A stretch of 64,000 nt of DNA from Rhabditoides inermis (taxonomy: Eukaryota > Nematoda > Chromadorea > Rhabditida > Rhabditidae). Made by a program: the position numbers and the translations under genes. The stretch lies in the NCBI GenBank assembly GCA_963966185.1, contig CAWZYM010000398.1:62001-126000 (forward strand), in the 5' to 3' direction. The notes below the pieces were generated by a model that saw only the letters and a program-made list of their open reading frames with translations, had not been told where the DNA came from and searched no databases. Shown here piece by piece: positions 26,044 to 39,900 of the stretch; positions within the stretch are counted from its first letter, which is position 1, and each line of letters opens with the position of its first letter.

Positions 26044-29000
26044 ATGAACGTGTCCGTGTCGAATCGATTGGTCGACTACTTCTGCGTGCTGCAGTATGAC
26101 GAACAGCACTCGAGTGAGTCACTGGTCACTCCTGATCCCCTTGACCATTCCTTGCAGGGTTCGGCAGCAGTCAGGGCACGGTGACGCAGCGCTTTCCCAC
26201 CGACGACTGGCAAGATGCGCCCTTCCCCAACAGCCTCGCCATGGTACCGTAACCGTACAGTGCTATGACTTGTGAAGTGAGGTTGACATGTTGTGGTTTC
26301 AGTTCTGTCAGCCGCAGGGGTGGTCTCTGTCGGCGCAGTACCGCGCGCCCGCCTTCTTCTCCACGGCGCTCACCGACCTGCACGGCGCGCGACAGTACGC
26401 CTACTGTCTACAGGTATCTATTTATCTTTGTCTGTTCTTATATCTTTACCTGTATATGTTTTGCCTGTATATCTATTTATCTTTGTATGTTTATGTTGTT
26501 GAATCCGCCTAGGTTCGTGAGCCGGCGGAGGCGGACCCGGAGTGCGAGGGCGGGCAGCTCGTGCGGCCGCTCGTCTACGTGCTTCTCTCCCGACACACCT
26601 ACTTCGACCTGTTCAGGGTGGGCATACTTCTGCAGTTTCGCACGTTGTTCTTAGGCGTGTCTCACCCGCGTGCTGTCGGCTCTTCGCGCGGGCAGCGGGG
26701 CGGAGGAGATGATCGGCACATTGCTCGCTGTGCGACTGCACGACACCGAGCCCGTCATGTTCACGTGAGTTTTTGTTTGCATATGTTTGTTCACCCCGTT
26801 CAGTCTGGGCACGGACCGTCTCTCGGTGCGCGCTCTCTCGCAACCCACCGTGCCGGCGTCGGCAGACCGAGTCGCCGCACTCGCCAAGCGACTAGGTACC
26901 GTATTCATGTTATTTGACGTACCATGCATCTTGCAGGTTCGATCCACAACCTTGTGTTGGCGGTGCGGGCGCTGCTATCGGAGCAGCGCGTGATCCTGCA
27001 CTCTGCCTACCTCGCCTGTCTGTCCGACGCGTGCAATGCGCTCACCGCCCTCATGTACCCATTCGAGTACAGGTCGGTTGTCTCTTGCTCTACTTTACTG
27101 TGTTGTGATGTATTGTTTACTTTAATCAGTAATATTATTGTGTTGTAGTGTATTGCTTGTTCAGCTACACGCTGGTGCCTGTGCTTCCGGAGATGCTCAT
27201 CGAATACGTCGAGTCGCCCACGCCCTATCTCATGGGAGTGCTCGCAAGCGCCGCCGACAAGGTAGCCAATCGATTATCGATCGTTATCTGTCTATTTATT
27301 TGCCCTAGTTCCTTTTGTATCATCTACCTTCCAGGTACCTACCGTGGATGCCGTCAAGATCGACCTCGACACTGGTGCGTTTCATTTGTGATTTGATGTT
27401 GAGTTTCAAGTAGATGTACTATTTTATTATGTGCAGGCCTGATCGACATTCCTGCCGGCTCATCGGTGCCCGACTTTCCCGAGCCGTTCAAGTCCCGACT
27501 CGTCGCCAGCCTCCAGCTCGTGAGTCGTGTTTTTAATCATTGATTCAATATTCTTCTAGTAATTAATTTTTGTTTATTTGCCGGTTAAAGGGTCGAAACA
27601 GGATTCCGTTGTGTATCTAGCTATTATGTTCTACTTTCTGATCTTCTATCTACTTTGAAAAACCCTCTAGGTGATGTCACCGGGCGTGTTGCACACTGAC
27701 GACGCGTGTCCGCCCGCGCTCCCCCCGCCCGCAGACGCCCACGTACTCGTAAGTTGTTGTTTTTTTTGTTTACTTGTTTTGTTTTTATCTCACTGTTATC
27801 ATTGTGGATGGTTATGTGGGTACTCACTGATTGTTCAGGACAAGCGCATTCGCGCGTGCTTCCTGCGCACTGCGGCCGAGTTGCTGTTTGGCTACCGTGG
27901 ATGTCTCGAGCTGGTCAGACTCCACCACACCCCGCTCATCGTCTTCCAGAAGGCTGCTTTTCTAGGAATACGGTAGGCCTTACTGTCGAATGTTATTTTG
28001 ATGTTTTTTGGTCTGTAGATGCAAAACAATGTTTCGTTGTTGTTAGTTTTAGTTTTGAAGCATTGTTTTCTGTGTAATGTTGTGTTGTAGTCGCCTGATC
28101 GGACACCCTCTTCTGAACCAGTTGCTCGACTCGCAGATGGCGCAGCTCTTCGTCTCCTCCAGAGGCCTCCCCTACAGACACTGCGACGTCTTCGACCAGG
28201 TATAATTCATATTTTCGAATTTTGCATGTTGTGTCTTACCTTGTACTTACGGTATCAGACATTTGATTGTTGCAGTTGGTGTGCTCGATCTCGGATACGG
28301 TTCGGAGTGAGGAGCAGCAGACCGAGGACCGGCAGGCCAACATTGAACAGCTCGCACAGCTGCTACTCCACAACGTGGGTGGTCTTTGACATTGCTATCG
28401 TACTATTGTAATCATTCAGGAGCGTCAAGATGCGATCCTCTCGACCGTTCCTCTCGCACTCCGCAAGGACTCGCTGGTGAGACTGCCTGTCATCGATGCT
28501 CAAGTGGTGGGTGTGAGTGTGGTGTGGGAAGGATTGCTTGCAGGGTAACGGTTAACGGTCTGAAACAGGGTTCACCCCTCTTTCTACCTATGTCTGCCAC
28601 TATGTAGTTATGTCTTGGTTATGTATTGTGTGATTTTCCTTCCCTTTTATACTATTCCTCATTGGTTGAATGTGTATGTGTTCAGTTGTCTTGTCGCCTC
28701 TCCCCTCCCACCCCGTGTGGTGTACTCGCCCCCGGACCGCCCATCCTCGTTCCCATCAAGCTGCAACTGCCCGAGGAACACCTCGCCGGTACGTAATCAC
28801 ATATCTCTTTATCAATCAATTATTAATTGATCAGGTGCTGCCCGCCGTCTCCAACTGCTGTCGAGCTGTCTGCAGGCCATCTTCGACAACAGACTCAGCG
28901 AAGCTCGTAGGGTACGTTATTTCCTTGTTTATGATGTATACCCTGAGCTGTGGTCTAGGTTGGGCTATCGTCTAGTGGCATAATCTTCCTTCGACCTCAC

Positions 29001-32000
29001 CGGAGTAATCTTTTGAATAGGGTGATAAAAGGGTCGTCCAGACTACACGCAAACGCAAACGCAGACAGAAACGCACTACCAAAATTGAAACTCGATCGTT
29101 TTTCGAAACGCGGGGCGCGAATGAAACGCAAACGCAAACGCGCGACGTGTTCAGACCAAACGCGCGCGTTTCTGTTGCGCTTGCGTTTGCGTTTGCACCC
29201 GGCGTCTGCGTTCATCGAGATCCAACTTCGATGAACGCACGAAATGCGCGCGTTTCTAGCATAAGTTCGCTATTTTTCAAACAAAATATGAAAAAAAATT
29301 CAAACTTCAACTTTGTATAGTCGTTTCAGTGCAAATTTCTTCAACTAAATCAAGCCGTGTTTCTAGCATAAGTTGCTCACATCAAAATGTGAGCAAGTTC
29401 ACGATAATTTTGTAAAAGGTTGTGATCACATATGTACTTGAGTTCGTTTTAGCACTATTCAAACAAATAACAAAACAATATTAGGTAGTTTAAAACATTA
29501 GATCATGTCAAATCTATAGTGATGTTTGTTGATGTTCAGTCGCGAAACGCCGGGTGGTTCTCACCGGCGTTTCAGAAACTCAACCGCCAGAGGTCTGCGT
29601 TTCAGCCAGCGGTTGTCGAACAAAATTTTGAAACGCAGACGCAAACGCGCGTGTTTTGCGTTTGCGTTTAGTCTGGACGGCCCTATACCTTTTTACCTCT
29701 TTAGATGTTGTCTGCGGTGGAGTTGTCGCTGCGCGCCGTTTCAGTCCGCGTCGCCCTCTGCCACCACCTCGAAGAGTATCCCGTACCACTCCACAAGGTC
29801 GGTCATTTAAATATGGAGTGATCGGGGGATGTAGATGATAAGATATGACTGATGGTTGATGACATCGTACGGAAGTCTTGTGAATGAATGGAGCATGACG
29901 GAATGCAATATGCGCACAGCACACTTGGTCTACCGAAGATGTAGCTGATCCACTTGCAGGGCACCCTCCAGCCACAGCAGTTTGAGCTCGTCGTTCAGCT
30001 CATGAACGTGGCGCTAGATGTGAGTCTTGTTACTTGTTTACAATGTTTTGTTTACTATAGAATACTTATTTATGTTGTTGTTTGTTTGTGAAACTGTTTT
30101 GTTGTTTTTCAGCACGAGTCTGAGGAGGACGAGCACGGCGTGGCGTACGCGTGCCTCAACCTCTCCAACATCTACTGTCGCTCCCTCTCCCGCGGCGTGC
30201 ACCAGTTTGCCTTCACCTGCATCCAGGTATGCCACATCTGTACTACGTTTTTTGTTTGTTTGTTTATCAGTATGGTTCCGACATACAATGTTATGCTTGG
30301 CTGGAACAGTGCGGCGCGAGTCCTGATTGTTCATGGTAGATGGGAATATCGCGAAGTGACCACTGCATAATATCAAGACTCACTGATTCCAGGAGCATCC
30401 CGTGTGGGCGCGACAGCGGTTCTGGGAGGCGGCGTTCTTCCACGATGTGCATCGCCAGCTGCGGCGGCAGTACCTGCGAGGCGAGGAGAGCGGCAGCAAG
30501 TCGTCGTACGACATGTGGAATCTGCTGGAGGAGCCGTCGGCGATGGCGCTGGCAGCGGACCGTCTGCAGAGAGTGGACTCGATCGACAAGGACGAGCTGG
30601 ACAAGTGCGCCGCCGAAGAGGAGAGCATCGTGCACGGACAGGTGATGCCACGTTTTTAAAGTCAATTTGAACAAGTTTATTTTGTAGGCTAAGCACTACA
30701 TCAACCTGATGGTGTACCTCCGTGTTCCACTCGATGCCAGCCGACTCAGGCGAATCGACAGGAACGACTTGGAAAGCGGGTCAGTTATTTCTTTTGTTAT
30801 ATGTTTCTACTCTACTTAGCTGAATATCATACTTTAGCCACCACGACACTGCGATGGACGTTGACAGTGCGACCTCGGAAGCCGAGTCGGGATTCATCGA
30901 GAACGTGAACGACGGCGACCTCGGCAGCGTCGTCGTCAAGTGGATCAGCCGTCTCATCGACCGTATCTGCTCGGCCGCCGGACTCGATCAGAAGCTCACC
31001 GATATGCTCATTCAAGTGCGTATTTTGCGGAGGTCTTATCAGGGCAAGGGCATGTGGCTCGCTTGGTCTATCAATCCAATGCGCTGCGCTATCGGCCTAT
31101 GTAGTATAGTGGTTAGTACTCCACGTTGTGGCCGTGGCGACACAGGTTCGATTCCTGTCATAGGCATTTCTTTTTGCAAATTTTTGGATTGATTCTATAA
31201 TTATTTCAAAACATTTGATGTATCTTATTTTCACAGTTTCGTGATTTTAAAATAGTTTAATATATTTAGAGCATCCCGGGATTCGTCGCGGTTCACATTG
31301 ACAATCTCGAACAGGTGTACGTGGAGAGCAAGCGGATCGCGCCTATTCCCAAGGTTTGGACGATTTCATACAATCTATAGCTAATCATTAATAATTATTA
31401 CAGTCGAAACTGCTCCACCCGGTTCTGTACACGCCGTCGGAGAAGCTACTGATCCCGCCACTCCGAGTGTTCCTGCTGCCGGATGGAAAAGTAAGGTCTA
31501 GATATTTTGTGTGATGAGAAGAGTTTCTTTGTTTTGTTTTTGTTTGTTGTAAATACGTCTCGCTTTTCAGCCGGGCCGCATCAACCCCGAGCGTCGACTG
31601 CTGCCCGCTGAGGGCGCACTCTACCTCACCAACTACCGCCTCATCTTCAAGGGACACCCCTGCAACCCGTTCCGTAAGTCTTTGTTTTCCATTGTTTTCT
31701 GCTAACTCCTTTTGCACTACTTTTTTATTGAAATTAATTGATTTGCAGAGAACGACGAGGTTGTGATGCGCTCGATTCCGATCATGTCTCTCGACAAGGA
31801 GAAGGCTATCAGCGAGGCGGTGAGTGGGACTGTTTCTTCTTATTAGACAAAATAACCAGGGGAGGAGAGTATATGTAATTAAGTACACACACACATCCGG
31901 TTTCGGTCCCTTCCACCAGACCGAATGTATGATTCTACCGGCCGGACCATCATCAGTTATGTGATTATCACGCCTTTGCTCGTTCAGCAGCTGCACTCGT

Positions 32001-33928
32001 CCGGCCAGCTGGAGGGCATCTCTGCCCGCGTCGCCGTCGGCCTCCACGACTCGATCCAACTCCGCACCGCCGCCTTCCAGCTACTCCATCTCGCATTCGA
32101 CGACGAGGTCACCTCGGATCAGCTCGACGAGTTCTCGCGCATGCTCACCTCCCTGCGATGGCCTGGTATGTATAGGTTGGCATCCTGTAGTTATTGACAT
32201 TGTTTGAGCTGTGCTGCCGCACTCTCTGTTCGCGTACCACTCGGCGGCGCACCTCCTGGCAGCCACTCTGCCGGCTGGCACGACAGCCAAGAGCAGCACG
32301 CTGCGCCAGTTGAGGAAGACGATGGGGCGGCTGCCGATTAAGGGCTCGCTCGGACGCAAGCTGCACGGCGACTCTGCCCAGCACATGCTGCCGCCCGCCC
32401 CACCCCGGCCACTCATCCACACTACCGGCAGGGCAGACTCGCTCAACAACACGCAACACAGCGACTATCTCGATCTCAAGGGTGAGTACAATAATAATAA
32501 TAATAAGTTTATTACCGTGTACATATGAGAGAAACAGTACGAGATATCATAATGAGCAATTGCATACGGTATGTTGTGGTTGATGTGGTTCCATCATTGT
32601 CTTGTTCAGAAGCGTCCTCGCTGCCGGACATGTCGTCGACGCACTCGCACTACCAGTCTGACTGGCAGCGTCTGCGGTTCGGCGGCGACGACGGCCTCGT
32701 GCGCATCAGCCACCACAACGAGACATACATGGTCGCCAGGAGGTAACTTGTTTTACAATATATAATACGATTATGATGTTTTCGCAGACACACGCCTTGA
32801 GTTGTGAGGTTTTTGTATCACATTTTTCCAGCTACCCGTCGACTCTGGTGGTGCCGAGCAATGTGTCCGACGACACTTTTGTCAAGGTGGCCAAGGGATT
32901 CAAGCAGGTGCGTGAGAATTCGATATTTTTGTGTTGATGCATAGGAATTACGATATAATAATCGTTTGGTGCGATAATAAGATTACGAGGGAATAGGTTG
33001 ATATTGCAGTAACATGGATTACGGTAGGAGCATGCATTATAATTATTGCCAATATATGATGCGAGATTAAAAATATCCTACTGTTTTTATCATCTCGCAA
33101 AAATAAAGTGCAAAGCTATTATCTTGTGGTTTTCTTGCAGGGTCGTTTCCCTGTGATCACGTGGGTGTCGGCGGGAGGGGCGATGCTGGTGCGCGGCGCC
33201 GGACTCAACAGCCAGAACGTCGTCTCCAAGATCAAGAAGCAGGTGGGGGGTCACTTTTCTGTCTCCCTGGTGATAGTGAAAAGGGCGTTTCGATCATTCA
33301 TGAAAATATGAGATACAGAACATGCTCAAAATAGAGCAGAAGTACTGTTTTAGTGTGGACAGTTTGTGTTTGTAACCCTGTCGTTCTAGAGCGCTCAGAT
33401 GCTGGCGCAAGACTCACACCACCACAGTGTGGCGCACGGCTCGCAGCTCTCCCTAGCCAGCAAGCACTCGTCGACGAGCGGACTGAGTAACAGCGCCGAG
33501 TACCAGGAGCACTACCTGCTCCGGCTCGCCCAGGCCTCCCCCACCTCGGCCTCCCTCCAACACGACCCACACATGAGCGACAGCGTGTCCAGCGTCGTCT
33601 CGGTCGACAGCATATTCACGGCGGATGGTGAGCATACTGGTCAAAATCAAAGTCAAAGGTTTATCCAGAATCGCGTTTCATGAACATAAGTACAAAGTAC
33701 ATGAGAGGTCTTAGTATAAGGGCTGGGAGAATAGGTCATTATACTGGTGGATGTTTTATTGTTATTGTGTATATTGGTATTGATCAGGTGTGTCTCTGTC
33801 GACTCCGGAGATGCCTCGCAAGACGACCGCCGCCGGTCCACTCGACAGGGCGAAGACGTCGAGTGCCTTTCTGCGAACGGGAAGCAGCAGGATGAGCGGT
33901 GCGTTTCTGGTTTCTCTCTCTCTCTCTT

Positions 33929-33963
<35 letters not shown>

Positions 33964-36900
33964 TTCTCTCCATTGTCTCCCTTGCAGTCCCATCTATCAC
34001 GCTGTCGGACAAGTCTCGTGACGACGTGTTGACGACCGCCCAGTGGCAGCAGTCTATGCAGCAGCTGGAGCGCAAGAACATGTACATTCTCGGCGAGAAG
34101 GGACAGCTCAAAGTGATTTTTCATACTGTGTCAGGGGTGATTGATGCCAGACAACAAAAGGAGATCTTGTAATATTTGTACAATTTTTTTCTTTCTTTTG
34201 CACGAGTTGTTGAAAACCCGTATAAATTACAGTCTACTTGTTTAGACCCTCCGCGTCGACAAGCAGGTCGAACTCATCCCCGTTACTTATCCCAGCACGC
34301 ATCAGATCAAGGTTGCAAGTTGAGAAAGAGAATGTGAGATACGACTTGCGTTTCAGGTGTCGTTCAAGAAGCTGCTGCGCGTGATGCAGCCTGGCTATGC
34401 GCACCACGAGAACACTGCCGCCAACTTCCATCGCCTACTGGATGACACGGAGTGGTTCGACATGGTGAGGGAGGAGGGAGGAAACAGTATTGATGTTCAA
34501 TGTAACGATATCCAGGAGAAACCTTGTTATCTGTTTTACCCTACTTTTGTGTGTATTTGTTAAATATCATTCTATCAGGTCTCGTCTCTGCTGTCGCTGT
34601 CCAACTCTGTGGCGCAGTTGATGCAGCTGCACAACTCGACGGTCGTGCTATGTCTCGAGGACGGCTGGGACGCCACCTGCCAGGTAGCACTTGTGTTTGG
34701 ATCCATGATCTAATGACATTCTGCAGATCTCGTCGCTCGTGCAGCTCCTGCTCGATCCCTACTATCGCACGCTGGAGGGATTCCAGGTACGCAAGATTTC
34801 TTCGTTCGCATTCACAATGGTTCATTACCGAATGCTAGGAGTCGAAACCATTTGATTTGTTGTGATTATTCTATGTGTTATTGATTAGACTCATTATTTG
34901 CCAGATTGTACATTTCCTGTTGTGTCACTATGTCTCAAACAATTTATCTTGGCAGATAAAGAATATTATTATTATTATTATTTTAGGTTCTGGTGGAGAA
35001 GGAGTGGCTGGCGTTTGGGCACCGCTTCTCGTACCGCGCCAACCACACGATCGGCAGCCAGCACAGCGGGGTGGCGCCCGTCTTCCTCCTCTTCCTCGAC
35101 GCCGTCCACCAGCTCCTCCACCAGCTCCCCTCCTCCTTCCAATTCTCCCACTTCTACCTCCGCTTCCTCGCATTCCACTCGCAGGCCGCCTTTTTCCGCA
35201 CGTTTATACTCGACTCGGAGCAGGTACTGATTTAAGATAGTAGAAAGCAAGTGTAAGAGCTGCTACTCACACATCAGCTACATCCGAAGATGAGTATCAC
35301 ACTGTCTCTGTAAGAATCGAACACTTTTCGGGCATGTGGTTACTAGGAGCTGTGTCAGCGCACATTGGGATTATCAAAAGTTCTCTACAAGATGCAAATA
35401 GTCGTTTTTGTCAAATATGCAAATTTGGCCCATTAAGGGACCACTACCTCAAATCGGTCAGTTTTTGTCAAAACACTTCAAATAAGGACTTGTTCGATTT
35501 CTTATCCGATTTTAAGAACTTTTTCATATAGTAAACTTTTCTAAAAAATCTGATTTGAAAAAGTTATGACCACAAAAATGAAAAATTTGCATATTTTCAA
35601 TTTTTATGAGTAAGTTCCGGTCCGAAAAAACAAAAATGAACTACACCATTAGAAAGAGCGTTTTATGTTTAGTTTGCATGATTTTTAACATAAAAATCGA
35701 TTGGACCGTCTTTCGCCATCCAGACGATTGAAAGTGGTCCAGACAGCAGAAATGGGGCTGTGTGAACATTTTCATGTTATATCAATCCGAAAAAACAAAA
35801 ACTAAATACACCATTAGAATCTACGTATTTTGTTTTGTAAATAAGCACGTTTTCACGAAAATCGATTGCACTGTCTTTCACAATCCGGACAGTTGAAAAT
35901 GATCTGTAAACAATGCACACAGTTCTGTTCAGTTTACCTGTTGTATCAATCTGAATTAACTAGAACAGATTGTAGTATCAGAATCGACGCATTTTGTCTT
36001 TTATACGGAACGCGTAGATTCTCGTGTTTTCTTGAGAATTGAATTCAACTGTAACTTATTAACGACGTTAATCAATCCTTTTTGACAACTTTCAACTGTC
36101 CGGATTGTGAAAGACAGTGCAATCGATTTTCGTGAAAACGTGCTCATTTACAAAACAAAATACGTAGATTCTAATGGTGTATTTAGTTTTTGTTTTTTCG
36201 GATTGATATAACATGAAAATGTTCACACAGCCCCATTTCTGCTGTCTGGACCACTTTCAATCGTCTGGATGGCGAAAGACGGTCCAATCGATTTTTATGT
36301 TAAAAATCATGCAAACTAAACATAAAACGCTCTTTCTAATGGTGTAATTCATTTTTGTTTTTTCGGACCGGAAGATACTCATAAAAATTGAAAATATGCA
36401 AATTTTTCATTTTTGTGGTCATAACTTTTTCAAATCAGATTTTTTAGAAAAGTTTAGTATATGAAAAAGTTCTTAAAATCGGATAAGAAATTGAACGAGT
36501 CCTTATTTGAAGTGTTTTGACAAAAACTGACCGATTTGAGGTAGTGGTCCCTTAATGGGCCAAATTTGCATATTTGACAAAAACGACTATTTGCATCTTG
36601 TAGAGGACCTTCGATAACCCCAATGTGCGATGACATAGCTCCTAGTAACCACCTCGTCCGATTCTTACAGAGACAGTGTGGTATGCTTCTAGCAATTTCT
36701 ACCATGTGAACTTCCTTCTTACTATCTTTTTTGTAGTTCAGCCTAGTTCACCTTCCGTTTCATTTCATTTTCGATTGTGGCAGGAGCGCGTGCGTCTGGA
36801 CAGTCTTGCTGGGGACGCGCCCGCCACCTCCCACCACTCGTCCATCTGGCACTTCATCAATGTCAGTGCAAGCCAAAGCTAACTCCAAAGCGATAGTTTC

Positions 36901-39900
36901 AAGTTTTCTCGATATACGGTGTCCTAACCGCATTCTTCTCTCGTTTACTGCTTCAAGCTGATTATATTTTTTTTTTAAATCTCGAAGCTACCCCACAGCG
37001 CGCGTGTTTAGTGCAAGAATAGAACTATAAGTCTACGTGTTTACACATCCATTTTCAGGAGCGCTCTATCAAGACGCCGCTCTTCCACAACCTGCTCTAC
37101 AACAAGACGGACGAGGTGTTGAGGTGGGTTGGATTGGGTTTCAATATATGTACCAAAAAAAAATGGTTGCAGTGTTGTCTCATCGCCCGCCGCCCTGCAA
37201 CTGTGGCAGTTCTACAGCGAGGACCGCACCGCGCACGGATCTCCTTACGATATCGGTGTGTTCTATAGTCACTTACGAGAAGAGTGGCGCTTCGTGCATA
37301 TTCACACTCTCCACTCACCATCTGACATCATCTCAACCTACATGCTTAGCATATATATGTGTGATTCATTTCCTGGTTTCTTGGTAGCATCCCTGTTTAT
37401 TGCTCACTTTCCGCAGCTTCCTCGGTTGGCTGATGTTTGCTTCTAAATATGTTCATGATGTGAGACGAAGCGAAGCACGAAGTCTGTTTAGTGACGCTGG
37501 CGTAGGTAACTGCTGGATTAAGTTGTAAGAAGATTACACGGTTTCCCGTGGGTTGTCTGAATGGCGTCGAGTCAGCGAGAGTGATGTGTATGTGTGTAGT
37601 GTGCATCATTCTGCGAACGTCTTTAGATGAGAGGGTGAGCGCTGCAGACACTGCGTATTCGCATAGGCGTGCAATTTTTTTCGTATTTACAAAGGCAATC
37701 ACACACATGTGTATAGAGGGGATATGATCATGACGCGAATGCTATATCCTCTGATTAGCCGGTGCCAATCTGTTTTCCTCCCGTGATTATCTCTGTGACA
37801 GGGCCACTTTCTTTTATTTCCATTTGTAGGCGGTCAGACTAGCGTTTTTTTGTGTAGTCTCGTCGCTTTTATTTGTTTGACAATTTAGATGAACTATGCA
37901 AGGTAAATATCAAACACTAATGTATACATTAATCATTTATATTATAAATAATTGTAGTATAACTGGGGTTTTTTTCATAGTACTCTTTCGACCCCCTCCG
38001 CAGAGTGAATCTCTTAAATCGGGGGGATGCCTTTACCTTTTTACCTGGTTGTGTTTGAGAGGTGGCCGAGTTGGAGCTGCAGCAGCGAGAGGAGGAGAGG
38101 CGAGCGAGGCGAGAGAACTCGACAGAGTGGAGACAGACCCGGACACAGGTAGCGGCACCCACCTACGACCTACCTAATCACATACTTCCCATCCGCCAAT
38201 TCATTGGTATTTTGTATAACTCTGTGTAATTCTTGTCTTTCCCTTTTCTAATATGTGTAGGACTCCCTGAAAGGTGGAGAGAAGTATATCGAGAAATGAA
38301 GAGATTACGGGGATAGTGGCAATCGGCACTCCGGATTACTCCGAAGCTGCCCACACATGATGATTATACAATGGGAAAGGAATGCGAATGATCCCGATCC
38401 CGACACAATCTTCTGTTTTCAATGCATCAAAAAGTAGACAAGTTGGGATTAATTTCTCGATCAGAAAAGCTTAGAATGTTCTCTCCTGCAATCCTTGCAG
38501 CACAAATGCCACAGTTCTGGGTATGAGGAACGATGAAAGTCTGATCAAAGTGATAAAACATATTGAAACATTGTCGTCCATCTACATGTTTTGTAGATGG
38601 ACGACACGGTGTGCGAGTGTGTGCGGGACATGTGCGGAGAGGGCAGGATGGAGAGGCTGGTGCAGGAGATGCAGCAGCTCGCGGAACCCGTCGACTGGCA
38701 GGCGCTCTGGACACAAGCAGAACACAAGCTGGACGCGCAGACGAACCGGTGCGAGGACATTCTGCCCGCGTGGGATAGACGGCAGCAGAAGGCGGTCAAC
38801 CGCCGCGCCGCCATCCGCCTCCTGCTGCGAGGAGTCGCCAGCAACGCCAGTTTGCGTCAGAGGTACGCATATTATTGGATATGACAATATTGTAGCCGCA
38901 TTTGGAAACGGCCTATTATTAGTAGCCATTGAATGCTGGCGTACTTGTCACGGTGCAATTGTAATCTACACGGCGAGTTTGAAATGACGTTGACTTGTAT
39001 TGTTCCGCATCGAAAGAGGTTTGTAAGCAAATTTGTACCTGAATATAGCTAATCACTAAAGGCCATGTACATTTGAATATTAATGAACAGCGGTGTATTG
39101 TATCTTTAGCAAGTCGACCGGCCACAACTTTGCCTACCACACGAGTTCAGATGAGGAGAAGTGCGCGCAGTGTCGCCTCTCACTCTTTGGAACCGTCATC
39201 AAGACAGGTACGGTACCTGATAGGAAAAAAAACGTGAATGCTGTAATTCATTGATACTGCAATCCGCACGCATTCATAATTTTGCGTGCAGACTTATATC
39301 ACACGATCCGTGGAAGAATCGGACGATGTGGGACCTAGGAGCTACTTGTGTGCACATGAAGGTTTTCGAGGGTGCTCTACACGGTGGTATAGTTGGTTTT
39401 GGTCCATTATGCGAATTTGATCAGTTAAGGGATCATGAGCTCAATTCAGTCAGTTTTCGTTAAAAATGACTTTTTAAGGGCTCTTTCGATTTGTCTCGAC
39501 ATTCTAAGACATTGTTCATATAGTCACTTTTTCGTGAAAACCAAGTTTGAAAAAGTTATGATCGAGAAAATTGAAAAAAATTGCATATTTCAAATTTTAT
39601 GAGAACTTTCCGCCCCGAACCAACAACAGCGATTAACATCAATAGATTCTACGTATTTGATTTAGTCTACTTGATTTTTATCATGAAAATCGAATGTTGC
39701 CTTTTCGCTCATCCAGGGCGATGAAGTGACTCAAATGTGAAAATCCGCATTTTCCCGCCTTTTTTCAGTTCTTTTTTTTTCTGAAATAACAAAAACCATT
39801 TTCATATTCGGATTCTACACCTTTTAGTTAGTCTATATATTTGTTTTTATAAAAATCTAGTGTTGCCTTTTGGCGTTATCATGAAATTTCGCAATTTATG

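Noticed and set aside
26036..26047. ATG at 26036 as the mtm-5 start.
   Set aside because: It reads ATG CCA CGA TGA and terminates at once; the ATG at 26044 opens the DENN frame.
31388..32059. 223-codon open frame on the minus strand.
   Set aside because: It is antisense to well-supported GRAM-domain exons of mtm-5 and has no recognisable domain.
35298..36680. Protein-coding transposon (transposase) in the palindrome.
   Set aside because: No open frame of useful length or DDE-like motif is present; the sequence is AT-rich and fully palindromic.
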